Assembly: GCF_015223055.1 (NCBI RefSeq)
Contig: NZ_JADFBX010000007.1
Location: 245,113 to 309,112 of the forward strand
From: Pedobacter sp. MC2016-24
GTDB lineage: Bacteria; Bacteroidota; Bacteroidia; Sphingobacteriales; Sphingobacteriaceae
Length of the DNA: 64,000 bases
Reading direction: 5' to 3'
Below the pieces are notes generated by a model that was not told the DNA's origin, ran no database searches, and saw only the letters and a program-made list of their open reading frames with translations. Both the position numbers and the translations under genes were made by a program. This document shows positions 9,665-18,472 of this stretch, in pieces (the first letter of the stretch is position 1; each line of letters opens with the position of its first letter).

Positions 9665-9840
9665 TCCATACTAAGTTATTCATTGTTGCTCTTTTTTATG
9701 GACTGATATGAGCTCATGTGTAGGAATTGTTTATTTACGCTGTTGATAATCTAATGCGATGACAGATTAATAGCCCGGCATGGTGCGGTATTGAAAACAA
9801 ATATTTAATATTGGGGTACAATTTGACCTGAATTTATCCT

Positions 9841-10428
9841 ATGCCATTATACAGTGACGTTTCTGATGCGGAACTGACCGATTTATTGAAAGCCGGTGAT
9901 GAAGGTGCGTTTACCATAATTTACGATCGCTACTGGCGGATCATGTATGCCCATGTTTACAAAATGATCAGGAATGAGGATGAAACCAAGGATATCATAC
10001 AAGAATTGTTTAGCAATTTATGGATCAATTCGGCGGCAATTCCGGACAACAAAAATATTGCCGGCTATCTCTTTGTATCTGCCAGGAACCGCGTCTTGAA
10101 TTTAATCAGAAAGCATAAATATCACAATGACTACCTGGGCTCGCTGGCAGGTTTTGCGACAGAAATGAGTAATGTAACCCTGGAAGCACTGGATGAAAGG
10201 GATTTGGCGATGGCTATAGAACGTGAGATCCAAAATTTACCGCCAAGGATGCGACAGGTTTTTGAAATGAGCCGAAAAGAAAATCTCAGTCATAAAGAAA
10301 TTGCGACGCGACTTGGAACTTCTGATGAAACGGTAAAAAAGCAGATCAATAAATCTTTAAAGCTCATCAGAACTGGTTTAAAAGATGTTACCGGTGCTTC
10401 ATTATTCATGATGTTGATGCTTCGTTAA
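9841..10428 (+). CDS. ECF-type RNA polymerase sigma factor (FecI-like)
   Basis: A short alternative sigma factor of the Bacteroidota ECF group. Sigma region 2 spans about residues 25-95 (FTIIYDRYWRIMYAHVYKMI, DIIQELFSNLW). Region 4 spans about 130-185, with the helix-turn-helix NLSHKEIATRLGTSDETVKKQINKSL. The 195-residue length is typical. A FecR-type anti-sigma gene follows after 113 bp and an STN-SusC after that. This is the classic arrangement in which an outer membrane receptor signals through the anti-sigma factor to the sigma factor, so its targets are probably the downstream susCD-like genes. Confidence 0.94.
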   Translation: MPLYSDVSDAELTDLLKAGDEGAFTIIYDRYWRIMYAHVYKMIRNEDETKDIIQELFSNLWINSAAIPDNKNIAGYLFVSARNRVLNLIRKHKYHNDYLGSLAGFATEMSNVTLEALDERDLAMAIEREIQNLPPRMRQVFEMSRKENLSHKEIATRLGTSDETVKKQINKSLKLIRTGLKDVTGASLFMMLMLR

Positions 10429-10541
10429 GCATTTTGTTTCGCTTGAATGTTAAAATAAAATTATTTCTGTTCAGAGCATACCCCCTGGGATGTTTTCATG
10501 TGTTTTGTTATTAAAGCGGAATAATTTTTTATCAACAGGCA

Positions 10542-11672
10542 ATGAATAAGGCAGAGACCGAGGTACTTTTAGAACGATATTTACAAGGGAAGGCAAATGC
10601 TGATGAAGCTGCTTTGGTCGAACGCTGGTATTTAAAGGAAGCTGATCAACAAGTGTTAAGCGATGCTGAGGGCTTTGAACACCTGCGCTCAGAAATTTGG
10701 TTGTCGGTAAGAACTCAGGCCGGTCTGCCCCTGCAAAAAGTTAAACGAGGGTTTAGGTTCAATTACAGGTATGCAGCCGCTGCCCTTTTGCTGATCACCT
10801 TATCCCTTGGGCTGATCTTATACGTGAATCAATACAATCCATTTGGCAGCGACCTCAAAATAACCCGTTTAATTGGAAAGGATATCGCACCTGGTAAAAA
10901 TTCGGCTACATTGACTTTGGCCGATGGTAAAACCATTGCATTAAGTGCTGCAAAGCAAGGCGTGGTGATCAATGCTGCTGCCTTAACCTATAACGATGGT
11001 ACTTTACTCAGCAGCGATGTTCCTGAACCGTATGAAGTTGCAAAACGTACAATTCAAATCAGCACACCCAAGGGCGGACAATATGAAGTTGTGTTACCAG
11101 ACGGTACCAGGGTTTGGTTAAACGCGGCCTCCTCCCTTAAATTTCCAGTTAGCTTTGCAGGTTCTTTAAGCAGGGAGGTTGATTTAAGTGGTGAAGCATA
11201 TTTTGAAGTGGCCAAAGATAAAAGTAAAGCATTTAAAGTCAGGGGATCGGGGCAGGTTGTAGAAGTTCTGGGTACGCATTTTAACATCAATAGCTATGAG
11301 GATGAGGCTGCTGTAACCACAACTTTACTGGAAGGATCGGTCAAGGTAAATGCGGCTGTTCTTGTTCCTGGCGAACAATCCATACTTTCTAAGCGCGGAC
11401 TGATCCATATTGCACCTGTAGCTGTAGATCAGGTGGTGGCCTGGAAAAATGGGGCCTTTCAGTTCGATGAAACAGATTTCGCCTCTATCATGAGGCAATT
11501 GGAGCGCTGGTATGATGTGGAAATCAAGTACAAGGGTGCTGTACCCGACATCCATTATACAGGAAGGATTCCACGTAAGAGTAAAATATCAGAGGTGCTG
11601 GAGATGCTGGAAGAGACAGGATCTGTAAGATTCAAAATTGACAATAGGACAGTTTTTGTGAATAAAAGATAA
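10542..11672 (+). CDS. FecR-family anti-sigma factor
   Basis: Transmembrane anti-sigma factor. The cytoplasmic N-terminal region (1-72, starting NKAETEVLLERYLQGKA) would hold the sigma factor. One transmembrane helix lies at about residues 78-98 (AAAALLLITLSLGLILYV). The periplasmic FecR domain covers about 170-275 (STPKGGQYEVVLPDGTRVWLN, VLGTHFNINSY), followed by the C-terminal DUF4974 domain (about 300-375) that contacts the STN domain of the receptor. Its partners are the ECF sigma upstream and the STN-containing SusC downstream. Confidence 0.95.
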   Translation: MNKAETEVLLERYLQGKANADEAALVERWYLKEADQQVLSDAEGFEHLRSEIWLSVRTQAGLPLQKVKRGFRFNYRYAAAALLLITLSLGLILYVNQYNPFGSDLKITRLIGKDIAPGKNSATLTLADGKTIALSAAKQGVVINAAALTYNDGTLLSSDVPEPYEVAKRTIQISTPKGGQYEVVLPDGTRVWLNAASSLKFPVSFAGSLSREVDLSGEAYFEVAKDKSKAFKVRGSGQVVEVLGTHFNINSYEDEAAVTTTLLEGSVKVNAAVLVPGEQSILSKRGLIHIAPVAVDQVVAWKNGAFQFDETDFASIMRQLERWYDVEIKYKGAVPDIHYTGRIPRKSKISEVLEMLEETGSVRFKIDNRTVFVNKR

Positions 11673-11853
11673 ATACAACGGTAAAAAAAGAAAGGAGAAA
11701 TAAAGCGGATAAAAGATTTACTAACCCCAATAAGACAGGAATTGCCTCTAAAAAAGAACGGACTCCGACTGGCATCGAAATCCGTAATTCTGGGCATTCC
11801 TGAGATTAATTTTGCGAAACCAACTCAATTAAAACCCAAAACCAAACGAAGGT

Positions 11854-14800
11854 ATGAAACTATTTACGCAATCCCGAAAGATTGCTTTACAAACGCTATT
11901 GCCCAAAGAAAATGGGCAGTTAAAAAGAATACTAAGAATCATGAAGCTAACTGCTGTTCTCATTCTTATAGCCTGTTTACAGGTTGGAGCCACCACATAT
12001 GCACAAAAAGTTACCTTGAAAGCGCATAACGTGGCGCTGGAAAATGTACTGAAAGAAATCAAAAAGCAAACGGGGTACACTTTCTTATACAGTAATGAGC
12101 TGATGAAGAAAGCCAATAAAGTCTCTGTTGAACTGAATAACGTGGTGATTAAGGATGCTTTAAATGATGTTTTTAAAGCACAACCTTTGAATTATAGCTT
12201 CAATGAAAAGACAATTCTCATCATCGAGAAGCGAGCCTCAATTTGGGATAAGGTGAATGACATCCTCATGCGGATGCGGGTTCAGGGGAAGGTTGTTGAT
12301 TCTGTAGGTAACCCGTTGGCAGGTGCAAGTGTTAAAATTGTAGGACAAAATGTTTCGCGCTCTACCAATAGCAATGGAGAATTTATACTTGAAAATGTAC
12401 AAAGCGGTGATGTGTTGCGGATTTCTTATCTGGGTTTTCAACCTGTAGATCGTCGGATCAACGGTAATGAAAACAAGCCTATTGTTGTCGTTTTACAAAG
12501 AGATATTACCCAGCTGCAGCAGGTGGCCGTTATTTCTACAGGTTATCAAAAAGTAAATAAAAGCCAGCTGACAGGAGCAGCAAGCACCATTGGTGAAAAG
12601 GATTACAACCAGCGTGTAGCCGTAACGGGTAATTTTTTAGAAAATCTGGAAGGTAAAGTGCCTGGGTTAGTCTATAATGGTATTTCTGGAGAGATTTCCA
12701 TCAGGGGGGTGAGTACTTTTGATGCTGTTAAACGTCCTTTAATTGTGGTTGACGGCTTTCCTACTGAAATCGATCTGAGTACAATTAACCCAAATGATGT
12801 GGTCTCAGTATCCGTACTTCGTGATGCCGCCGCCGCATCTATTTACGGTGTACAGGCATCTAACGGGGTAATTGTTGTAGAAACCCGTCGTGGTAAATCC
12901 GGTAAACCCGTATTTAATTTCAGAAGCACTTCCGCATTTCAATCTAAACCGGATTTTGGTTATATGAAATACATGGGCTCTGAAGAATTTGTGCAGTTGA
13001 ATAGGGATTATGTAAAAACAGGTAACGATGCAAGTTATTTTTATGACGATTATACCCCAATGGATCCGGTAAGGAAAGTGCTGTTTGATCAGGAGGATGG
13101 ATTATTGACAGAACAACAGGCCAATGAAAAAATTGCTGCCATTGGATCTTACAATAATTTGTCTGATTATAAACGCCTGTTTTATCAGAATCGTTTAGTC
13201 AAACAAATCAACCTGGATGTAAGCGGCGGAGGTGATAAAAGCACGTATCTTTTAGGATTGAATTATGTAGGTGAAAGACCTGACGAAATCAGATCTAAAA
13301 ATAATCGCGTCATTTTGAATGTCGCCAATACCTATCAGTTTAACAAAACTTTCTCTTTTGATTTTAAAGGTATTTACACCAATAACCAACAGGAGTCTGG
13401 CAAAACGGCACCATACGCTGATTTGCTTCCATATGATCGTTTAATTGATGCCACCGGAACTGCCTTGCCAGCTACATTTGGGGAGCTTAAGGAATCATTT
13501 TATGCCATCAATGCAGCTTACAATGCCAAAGCTAAGGCAGTTGGTTTGTATGATCAGGCTTATTATCCTTATGAAGAGTTGTTTGCCAACACCAACAAAC
13601 AATCTTTAAATTCATTCAGAGGTCAGGGACGCTTGAATGCGAAAATTACAAGTTGGTTGAATTTAGATCTGGGCGGAGCTTATGAAAACGAGCAGGGGAT
13701 AAATGATCAGCTTCGGACGGAGAAAGCGTACAGTGTGCGTTACCTCATCAATTCTAAAGCAAAAAAAGATCCGGTAAAGGGTACACCTTTATTTATTGAT
13801 TTGCCAAAAGGTGATTTTTTAACCAAGCAAACACTGAGAAAGGTTGATTATACCCTGCGTGGACAGTTCAATGCCAACTATTATTCCAAAGACAGCAAGC
13901 ACAACATCTCCGGTATTTTAGGGATGGAGCAAAGAAAAACCCAGTCAGACTCCTATAAAACTACTTTTTTTGGATATGATGGTCAATCGCTCATCAACAA
14001 ACCCGTTAACCTGCAGGTTCTGAATTCTACCATCACCCCTGTATTTCCTGAGGTGGGTAGTTATGGATCCAGGTTTAACAGTGCCAGCTATTACAGTGAA
14101 ACTTATGATGACCGGAGGTTTCGTTCGTTGTATGGACAGGCTACTTATGTGTATGACCGTCGTTATGTGGCAACGGGAAGCTTGCGTATAGACCAGTCGA
14201 ACCTTTTCGGGGTAGATCCAAAATATAAAAACAAGCCATTGTGGTCTGCCGGCTTAAACTGGGTAATTAATGAAGAGGCTTTTATGAAGCCCCTGGAATG
14301 GGTAAATACGCTACAACTTCGCGCGGCAACCGGATTTAATGGAAATGTGCCAAGTAGTTTCAATGGCCCGTTCTTGTTGTTGAATTCCAGATTGAATACC
14401 ATGTTTAGTTCGACGGAGTTATTTTACGATGTACTTTCTCCGGAAAATCAATCCATCCGTTGGGAAACTACACACAATTACAATGTGGGGTTAGATTATG
14501 GATTATTGGACAATCGCTTGACGGGATCGGTAGATGTCTACTATAAAAAAACAAAGGATGTATTCGGAATTCTGTCTGCAGATCCGACACTTGGATTTAA
14601 CCAGTATAACGCGAATACTGCTGCTATAGAAAATAAAGGTTTGGAATTGATGATCAGTAGTTTGAATGTAGCTACTTCAGGGTTCAACTGGCGTACAGGT
14701 TTGACGGCTGCTTTCAATAAAAATAAAGTACTTGCCGTTCAGCCTAAAGACAAAACTTCGTCTTATGACATTGTTACCGGAACTGATCTTCAGAAAGGAT

Positions 14801-15468
14801 ATCCGATGAATGCCGTTTTCAGTTATAAATATGCAGGTTTAAATGCATTGGGCCAACCTGGTGTGTACGATCGGAATGGCGACATTAAAATTATGAACAC
14901 CTATGGTGATGCCATCGTCGATGTGGATTTTGAAGACCTGAAGTACAGCGGTACAACAACCCCCAAATATGTCATCGGATTAAATAATCAATTCACAATT
15001 GGCGCATTTGATTTCTCTTTCCTGTTTATGTATTACGGAGGGCATATCATGCGCGTACAAGCACCCAATCCGGATGATATGAATTACAATTTCCCGCTAC
15101 AGGGTTCTGCCGGTTACTGGAAAGTAAAAGGGGATGAACTCAAAACCAATATACCCGGATTTCCTGAGTACGGAACTCCAGGGGATTTTAGTTATGCGGC
15201 CAGATATGGATATACCTATGGAGATACTTTTGTAAGGAAGGCCGATTACATCAGATTGAGGGATGTAATTTTGACCTATAACCTGAAAAATGCCATGCTC
15301 AAAAAGATTGGATTGAGCAACAGTCAGATCCGTTTTCAGGCTCAGAATCCATTTAAATATACGTTTAGTGGTAATGATGTGGATCCAGAGTTTATCGACA
15401 AAAGAACTGGTGAGCGGAGTTTACCACAGCGTCCGTTCTACAGTTTAACCTTGTCAACGAACTTCTAA
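11854..15468 (+). CDS. SusC-type TonB-dependent receptor with STN signalling domain
   Basis: Outer membrane TonB-dependent importer and signal transducer, 1204 residues. The long N-terminus (1-28) precedes the hydrophobic signal core (KLTAVLILIACLQVGATTYAQ). It is followed by the STN domain (about 52-125), a carboxypeptidase-regulatory-like domain (about 143-215, GKVVDSVGNPLAGASVKIVG), a TonB plug (about 235-350, VSVSVLRDAAAASIYGVQASNGVIVVETRRG) and the barrel ending LTLSTNF. The STN domain fits the FecI/FecR genes just upstream. The SusD-like partner starts 44 bp downstream. The 181-bp leader has no other gene. The ligand is unknown: no glycan-degrading enzyme is attached to this locus. Confidence 0.95.
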   Translation: MKLFTQSRKIALQTLLPKENGQLKRILRIMKLTAVLILIACLQVGATTYAQKVTLKAHNVALENVLKEIKKQTGYTFLYSNELMKKANKVSVELNNVVIKDALNDVFKAQPLNYSFNEKTILIIEKRASIWDKVNDILMRMRVQGKVVDSVGNPLAGASVKIVGQNVSRSTNSNGEFILENVQSGDVLRISYLGFQPVDRRINGNENKPIVVVLQRDITQLQQVAVISTGYQKVNKSQLTGAASTIGEKDYNQRVAVTGNFLENLEGKVPGLVYNGISGEISIRGVSTFDAVKRPLIVVDGFPTEIDLSTINPNDVVSVSVLRDAAAASIYGVQASNGVIVVETRRGKSGKPVFNFRSTSAFQSKPDFGYMKYMGSEEFVQLNRDYVKTGNDASYFYDDYTPMDPVRKVLFDQEDGLLTEQQANEKIAAIGSYNNLSDYKRLFYQNRLVKQINLDVSGGGDKSTYLLGLNYVGERPDEIRSKNNRVILNVANTYQFNKTFSFDFKGIYTNNQQESGKTAPYADLLPYDRLIDATGTALPATFGELKESFYAINAAYNAKAKAVGLYDQAYYPYEELFANTNKQSLNSFRGQGRLNAKITSWLNLDLGGAYENEQGINDQLRTEKAYSVRYLINSKAKKDPVKGTPLFIDLPKGDFLTKQTLRKVDYTLRGQFNANYYSKDSKHNISGILGMEQRKTQSDSYKTTFFGYDGQSLINKPVNLQVLNSTITPVFPEVGSYGSRFNSASYYSETYDDRRFRSLYGQATYVYDRRYVATGSLRIDQSNLFGVDPKYKNKPLWSAGLNWVINEEAFMKPLEWVNTLQLRAATGFNGNVPSSFNGPFLLLNSRLNTMFSSTELFYDVLSPENQSIRWETTHNYNVGLDYGLLDNRLTGSVDVYYKKTKDVFGILSADPTLGFNQYNANTAAIENKGLELMISSLNVATSGFNWRTGLTAAFNKNKVLAVQPKDKTSSYDIVTGTDLQKGYPMNAVFSYKYAGLNALGQPGVYDRNGDIKIMNTYGDAIVDVDFEDLKYSGTTTPKYVIGLNNQFTIGAFDFSFLFMYYGGHIMRVQAPNPDDMNYNFPLQGSAGYWKVKGDELKTNIPGFPEYGTPGDFSYAARYGYTYGDTFVRKADYIRLRDVILTYNLKNAMLKKIGLSNSQIRFQAQNPFKYTFSGNDVDPEFIDKRTGERSLPQRPFYSLTLSTNF

Positions 15469-15512
15469 CGATCCATATTATTTTAGAATATTTTACTGTT
15501 AATCACAAACAC

Positions 15513-16847
15513 ATGAAAAAAATATTATACTGCATTTTTAGTGCACTTGTGCTGTTTAGTCTGAGCTCCTGCAAGGACTTTCTAGAAGTAAAGCCGAAAG
15601 GGGTAATCCTTCCTGAAAAGGTTTCAGATTACGAAAGTATGCTGTTCTCATTTACCATGACACAGACTTTCCCTTCAGCCTTGTTATATTGTACAGACGA
15701 CTTTTATGGGGATTATAGTGCTGTGGATAGAAGTATTGCCGCAAACTCATATTACTGGCGCGAGGAACTGGATCTGAACGATCAGGTAAGTCCTGTAATC
15801 TGGGGGCAGTTGTACCGCGTGATTTACGATGCCAATGTCATTGTTAAGCATGTGATGGCTGCAAAAGATGGCAGCACGGAGAAGAAAAAAGAAGTACTTG
15901 CCGAAGCGCTATTGGTTCGTTCGGATGCCTATTTTACCTTGCTTACCGCTTTTGCCAAGGCTTATGACCCAGCAACAGCAGTAAACGACTTGGGATTGCC
16001 ACTTGTCTCCTCTACTGTTGTCACAGAAACTGCTCCGGGCAGGTCTACATTAAAATCAACAATGGATACAATCATCAGCAATACACTACAGGCAGAAAAA
16101 GACCTGCCTTTAAGTTCGGTCAACCGTTATCGCGCTACGAAAGCCGGGGCGCAGGGCTTTCTGTCCAGGGTGTATCTGTACATGGGGGATTACCCAAATG
16201 CTGCGAAATATGCAGATCTGGCTTTAAAAGCAAGTCATGCCCTGATAGATTACAATGCGATTTCTAATAAGAACGGCATACCGATCTCTGATTTAAACCC
16301 AGAGATTTTGTGGCAGCGGGCCAGTGAAGAATACGGCGTGCCTACTTTTATGTTGTATTCGGATCAGTTGAAAACCTTTTTTAATGCAAACGATATCCGT
16401 TATGCTTTTCTGACGGTAAGCAATTCCAAAGGTTTAAACCGGGCAGCTCCTCCCGGGCGGGCAAATTTTGGTGTGACCTTTCCTGAGCTTTATCTAACGC
16501 TTGCTGAAGCTGCTGCGCGTGCAGAAAACATTGGCAAAGCGATGGAGATGCTGAATAAAATCAGAAAGGTACGGATCAAAACTGCGGCTTATCAGGCTGC
16601 CACAGCAGCCAATCCAGAAGCTGCGCTTGCCCTTGTACTTGCTGAACGCAGAAGGGAACTGGCTTATAGCGGATTGCGGTGGATGGATATGAAGCGGTTG
16701 GATAAAGAAGGACGTATGCCTGAGGTAATCCGGACCAATAAGCAAACCGGAGCGGTGCTGGCCACTTTAAAGCCGCATAGCAAAATGTATACTTTGCAGA
16801 TACCGGCGAGGGTAAGACAGTTTAATCCTAAAATGGAAATCAATTAA
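15513..16847 (+). CDS. SusD/RagB-like nutrient-binding lipoprotein
   Basis: Surface lipoprotein that caps its SusC partner. The lipobox is LSSC (Cys20) followed by KDFLEVKPKG, the usual SusD beginning. TPR-like helices and the C-terminal motif ALALVLAERRRELAYSGLRWMDMKRL are typical of the family. At 444 residues it is on the short side for SusD proteins. It is part of the ECF/FecR-controlled set and lies 8 bp before a TlpA-like gene, a SusC-SusD-thioredoxin order often seen in Pedobacter-type genomes. The bound molecule is not known. Confidence 0.93.
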   Translation: MKKILYCIFSALVLFSLSSCKDFLEVKPKGVILPEKVSDYESMLFSFTMTQTFPSALLYCTDDFYGDYSAVDRSIAANSYYWREELDLNDQVSPVIWGQLYRVIYDANVIVKHVMAAKDGSTEKKKEVLAEALLVRSDAYFTLLTAFAKAYDPATAVNDLGLPLVSSTVVTETAPGRSTLKSTMDTIISNTLQAEKDLPLSSVNRYRATKAGAQGFLSRVYLYMGDYPNAAKYADLALKASHALIDYNAISNKNGIPISDLNPEILWQRASEEYGVPTFMLYSDQLKTFFNANDIRYAFLTVSNSKGLNRAAPPGRANFGVTFPELYLTLAEAAARAENIGKAMEMLNKIRKVRIKTAAYQAATAANPEAALALVLAERRRELAYSGLRWMDMKRLDKEGRMPEVIRTNKQTGAVLATLKPHSKMYTLQIPARVRQFNPKMEIN

Positions 16848-16855
16848 AGAAACCA

Positions 16856-18334
16856 ATGATGAATAAAATTAAATTATTAGCCCTGTTGTGTTTTGCGGGT
16901 GTTGTTGATGCTGCTGCTCAAAGCGGATCTATACGTTTACATGGTAAGCTGGAAAAACCAGGATTAGATAGCATGTATCTTTCTGATGTTTCCGGACGGA
17001 TCAAATCCATTCCAGTTGCCAAAGACGGTACTTTCAATGCCAATCTTCCAAAGATCAATAAAGGGTTTTACGCACTGACCGAAATAGGTAATGTATTTCT
17101 TGAGCCGGGATATGATTTGACTGTTGCATTTTCGCCGCTTAAAGGATATACTTTTTCAGGAAAGGGTGCACTTGAAAACAACTTAATTCCGGAAATACAA
17201 AAATCCATTACCAGGTTTCTTCCGGTAAAAAGAAGAGGGGAGAATTATGAATTGTATGATGTTCCGGTGCAAAAATATATTGCGGGAATAGCCGATTATA
17301 AAGCGCTGGTACCTAAGCTGGCCTCAGCTTCAAAAAATGAGTTTTTCAAACGGATTATGATCGGTGATGCCGATGCGTATACACGCGATGTTTCAGGTTT
17401 GTATACCTTGTATTATGGCGTGGATTCAGCAAAACAAGCTCGTTTTTATAAAATACTGGAAGCTCCCGGAGATCATTCAAAGCTCAAATGGGATTCTCTT
17501 TTCAATGACATGTACAAGGTGAAAATGACAGCTGAAGAAAAGCGGAAAATGGAAGATTTTACTACTGAGGGCCTGGATTTAAACAATGAAGAATTGTATC
17601 GCAACTCTGCGATGTACCGTAGCCTGGTTACAGCTGGTATTGGTAAGTTGAAGTACAAGCCTAAATATAGTAACTTGTTAAAAAGCAATACCCGGGGCCT
17701 GGTGGAACTGGCGATCATTAATGATCTGCTGACCAATCCTTTTATCAAATCTTCGGCTCAATATTATGAAATCAGCAATTTGATTAAACAGGGTGGAAAT
17801 ACAGCACTTATAGATTCTGTATACCTGGATTATGCGGCTAAAGTTGAAAATAAAGCTTATAAAAAGCAACTGGAACAGGTTTATAACAATTACAAACGAT
17901 TTTCTGATCATGCCCTGGCGCCAGCATTTGATTATGAACAGCCCAATGGAGATCGGGTATCTTTAACTTCTTTACTCGGAAAATATGTGTACATTGATGT
18001 ATGGGCTACCTGGTGTGGACCATGTAAACGTGAAATTCCGCACCTGACAGAAATAGAAGAAAAGTATAAAAACAAAAATATTCATTTTGTGAGCCTTTCT
18101 GTAGATGTTCAGAAAGACAAACAAAAATGGAAAGATTTCGTAGCAGATAATCATTTGAAAGGAATTCAGTTGATCGCTGATCGCGCTTTTGATGCTGATT
18201 TCGTTAAAAAATTTAACATCAATTCCATTCCGAGATTTATATTGATCGATCCAAAAGGAAAAATTGTCTCTGCAAACGCCAAAAGACCTTCAGATCCTGA
18301 ATTACAGAAACAATTTGATGAGCTGTTGAACTAA
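16856..18334 (+). CDS. TlpA-like thioredoxin-fold disulfide reductase
   Basis: Exported thiol-disulfide oxidoreductase. The signal peptide covers about residues 1-22. The N-terminal half (about 25-130) resembles the DUF4369 beta domain that precedes thioredoxin domains in Bacteroidota. The middle is helical, and the last 140 residues are a TlpA/AhpC-type thioredoxin fold with Trp386-Cys387-Gly-Pro-Cys390. Such proteins keep periplasmic cysteines reduced. A start at the second ATG (16859) is equally possible. It is tightly linked to the SusD-like gene and is followed by a hairpin that probably ends the transcript. Confidence 0.9.
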   Translation: MMNKIKLLALLCFAGVVDAAAQSGSIRLHGKLEKPGLDSMYLSDVSGRIKSIPVAKDGTFNANLPKINKGFYALTEIGNVFLEPGYDLTVAFSPLKGYTFSGKGALENNLIPEIQKSITRFLPVKRRGENYELYDVPVQKYIAGIADYKALVPKLASASKNEFFKRIMIGDADAYTRDVSGLYTLYYGVDSAKQARFYKILEAPGDHSKLKWDSLFNDMYKVKMTAEEKRKMEDFTTEGLDLNNEELYRNSAMYRSLVTAGIGKLKYKPKYSNLLKSNTRGLVELAIINDLLTNPFIKSSAQYYEISNLIKQGGNTALIDSVYLDYAAKVENKAYKKQLEQVYNNYKRFSDHALAPAFDYEQPNGDRVSLTSLLGKYVYIDVWATWCGPCKREIPHLTEIEEKYKNKNIHFVSLSVDVQKDKQKWKDFVADNHLKGIQLIADRAFDADFVKKFNINSIPRFILIDPKGKIVSANAKRPSDPELQKQFDELLN

Positions 18335-18365
18335 AACAGCTTTTATATCCCATTGTTTTTTTACC

Positions 18366-18407
18366 AATCCCTTGTCGTCATTAGAATTCCCCTGGCGGCA
18401 AGGGATT
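18366..18407 (+). terminator. Probable rho-independent terminator after the TlpA-like gene
   Basis: Inverted arms AATCCCTTG (18366-18374) and CAAGGGATT (18399-18407) bracket a 24-base loop and are followed by TTGTTAATTTTT. The long loop lowers confidence. Confidence 0.55.
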
Positions 18408-18425
18408 TTGTTAATTTTTAATGCT

Positions 18426-18433
18426 TAACTTTG
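18426..18433 (+). promoter_or_regulatory. Candidate -7 box for the hybrid histidine kinase
   Basis: TAACTTTG matches TAnnTTTG and lies 39 bp before the kinase start, just after the preceding terminator. A TTG at 18408-18410 is 15 bp upstream, short for a -33 element. Confidence 0.45.
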
Positions 18434-18472
18434 AGGTGTTATGGTCATTCCATGAACTATTTCAAATAAATA

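Noticed and set aside
9708..9717. Palindrome ATGAGCTCAT in the 9665-9840 gap
   Set aside because: Short, single and not near a promoter element; likely chance.
9817..9825. TACAATTTG as -7 box for the ECF sigma gene
   Set aside because: It has three instead of two bases between TA and TTTG, and the nearest TTG is 23 bp upstream.
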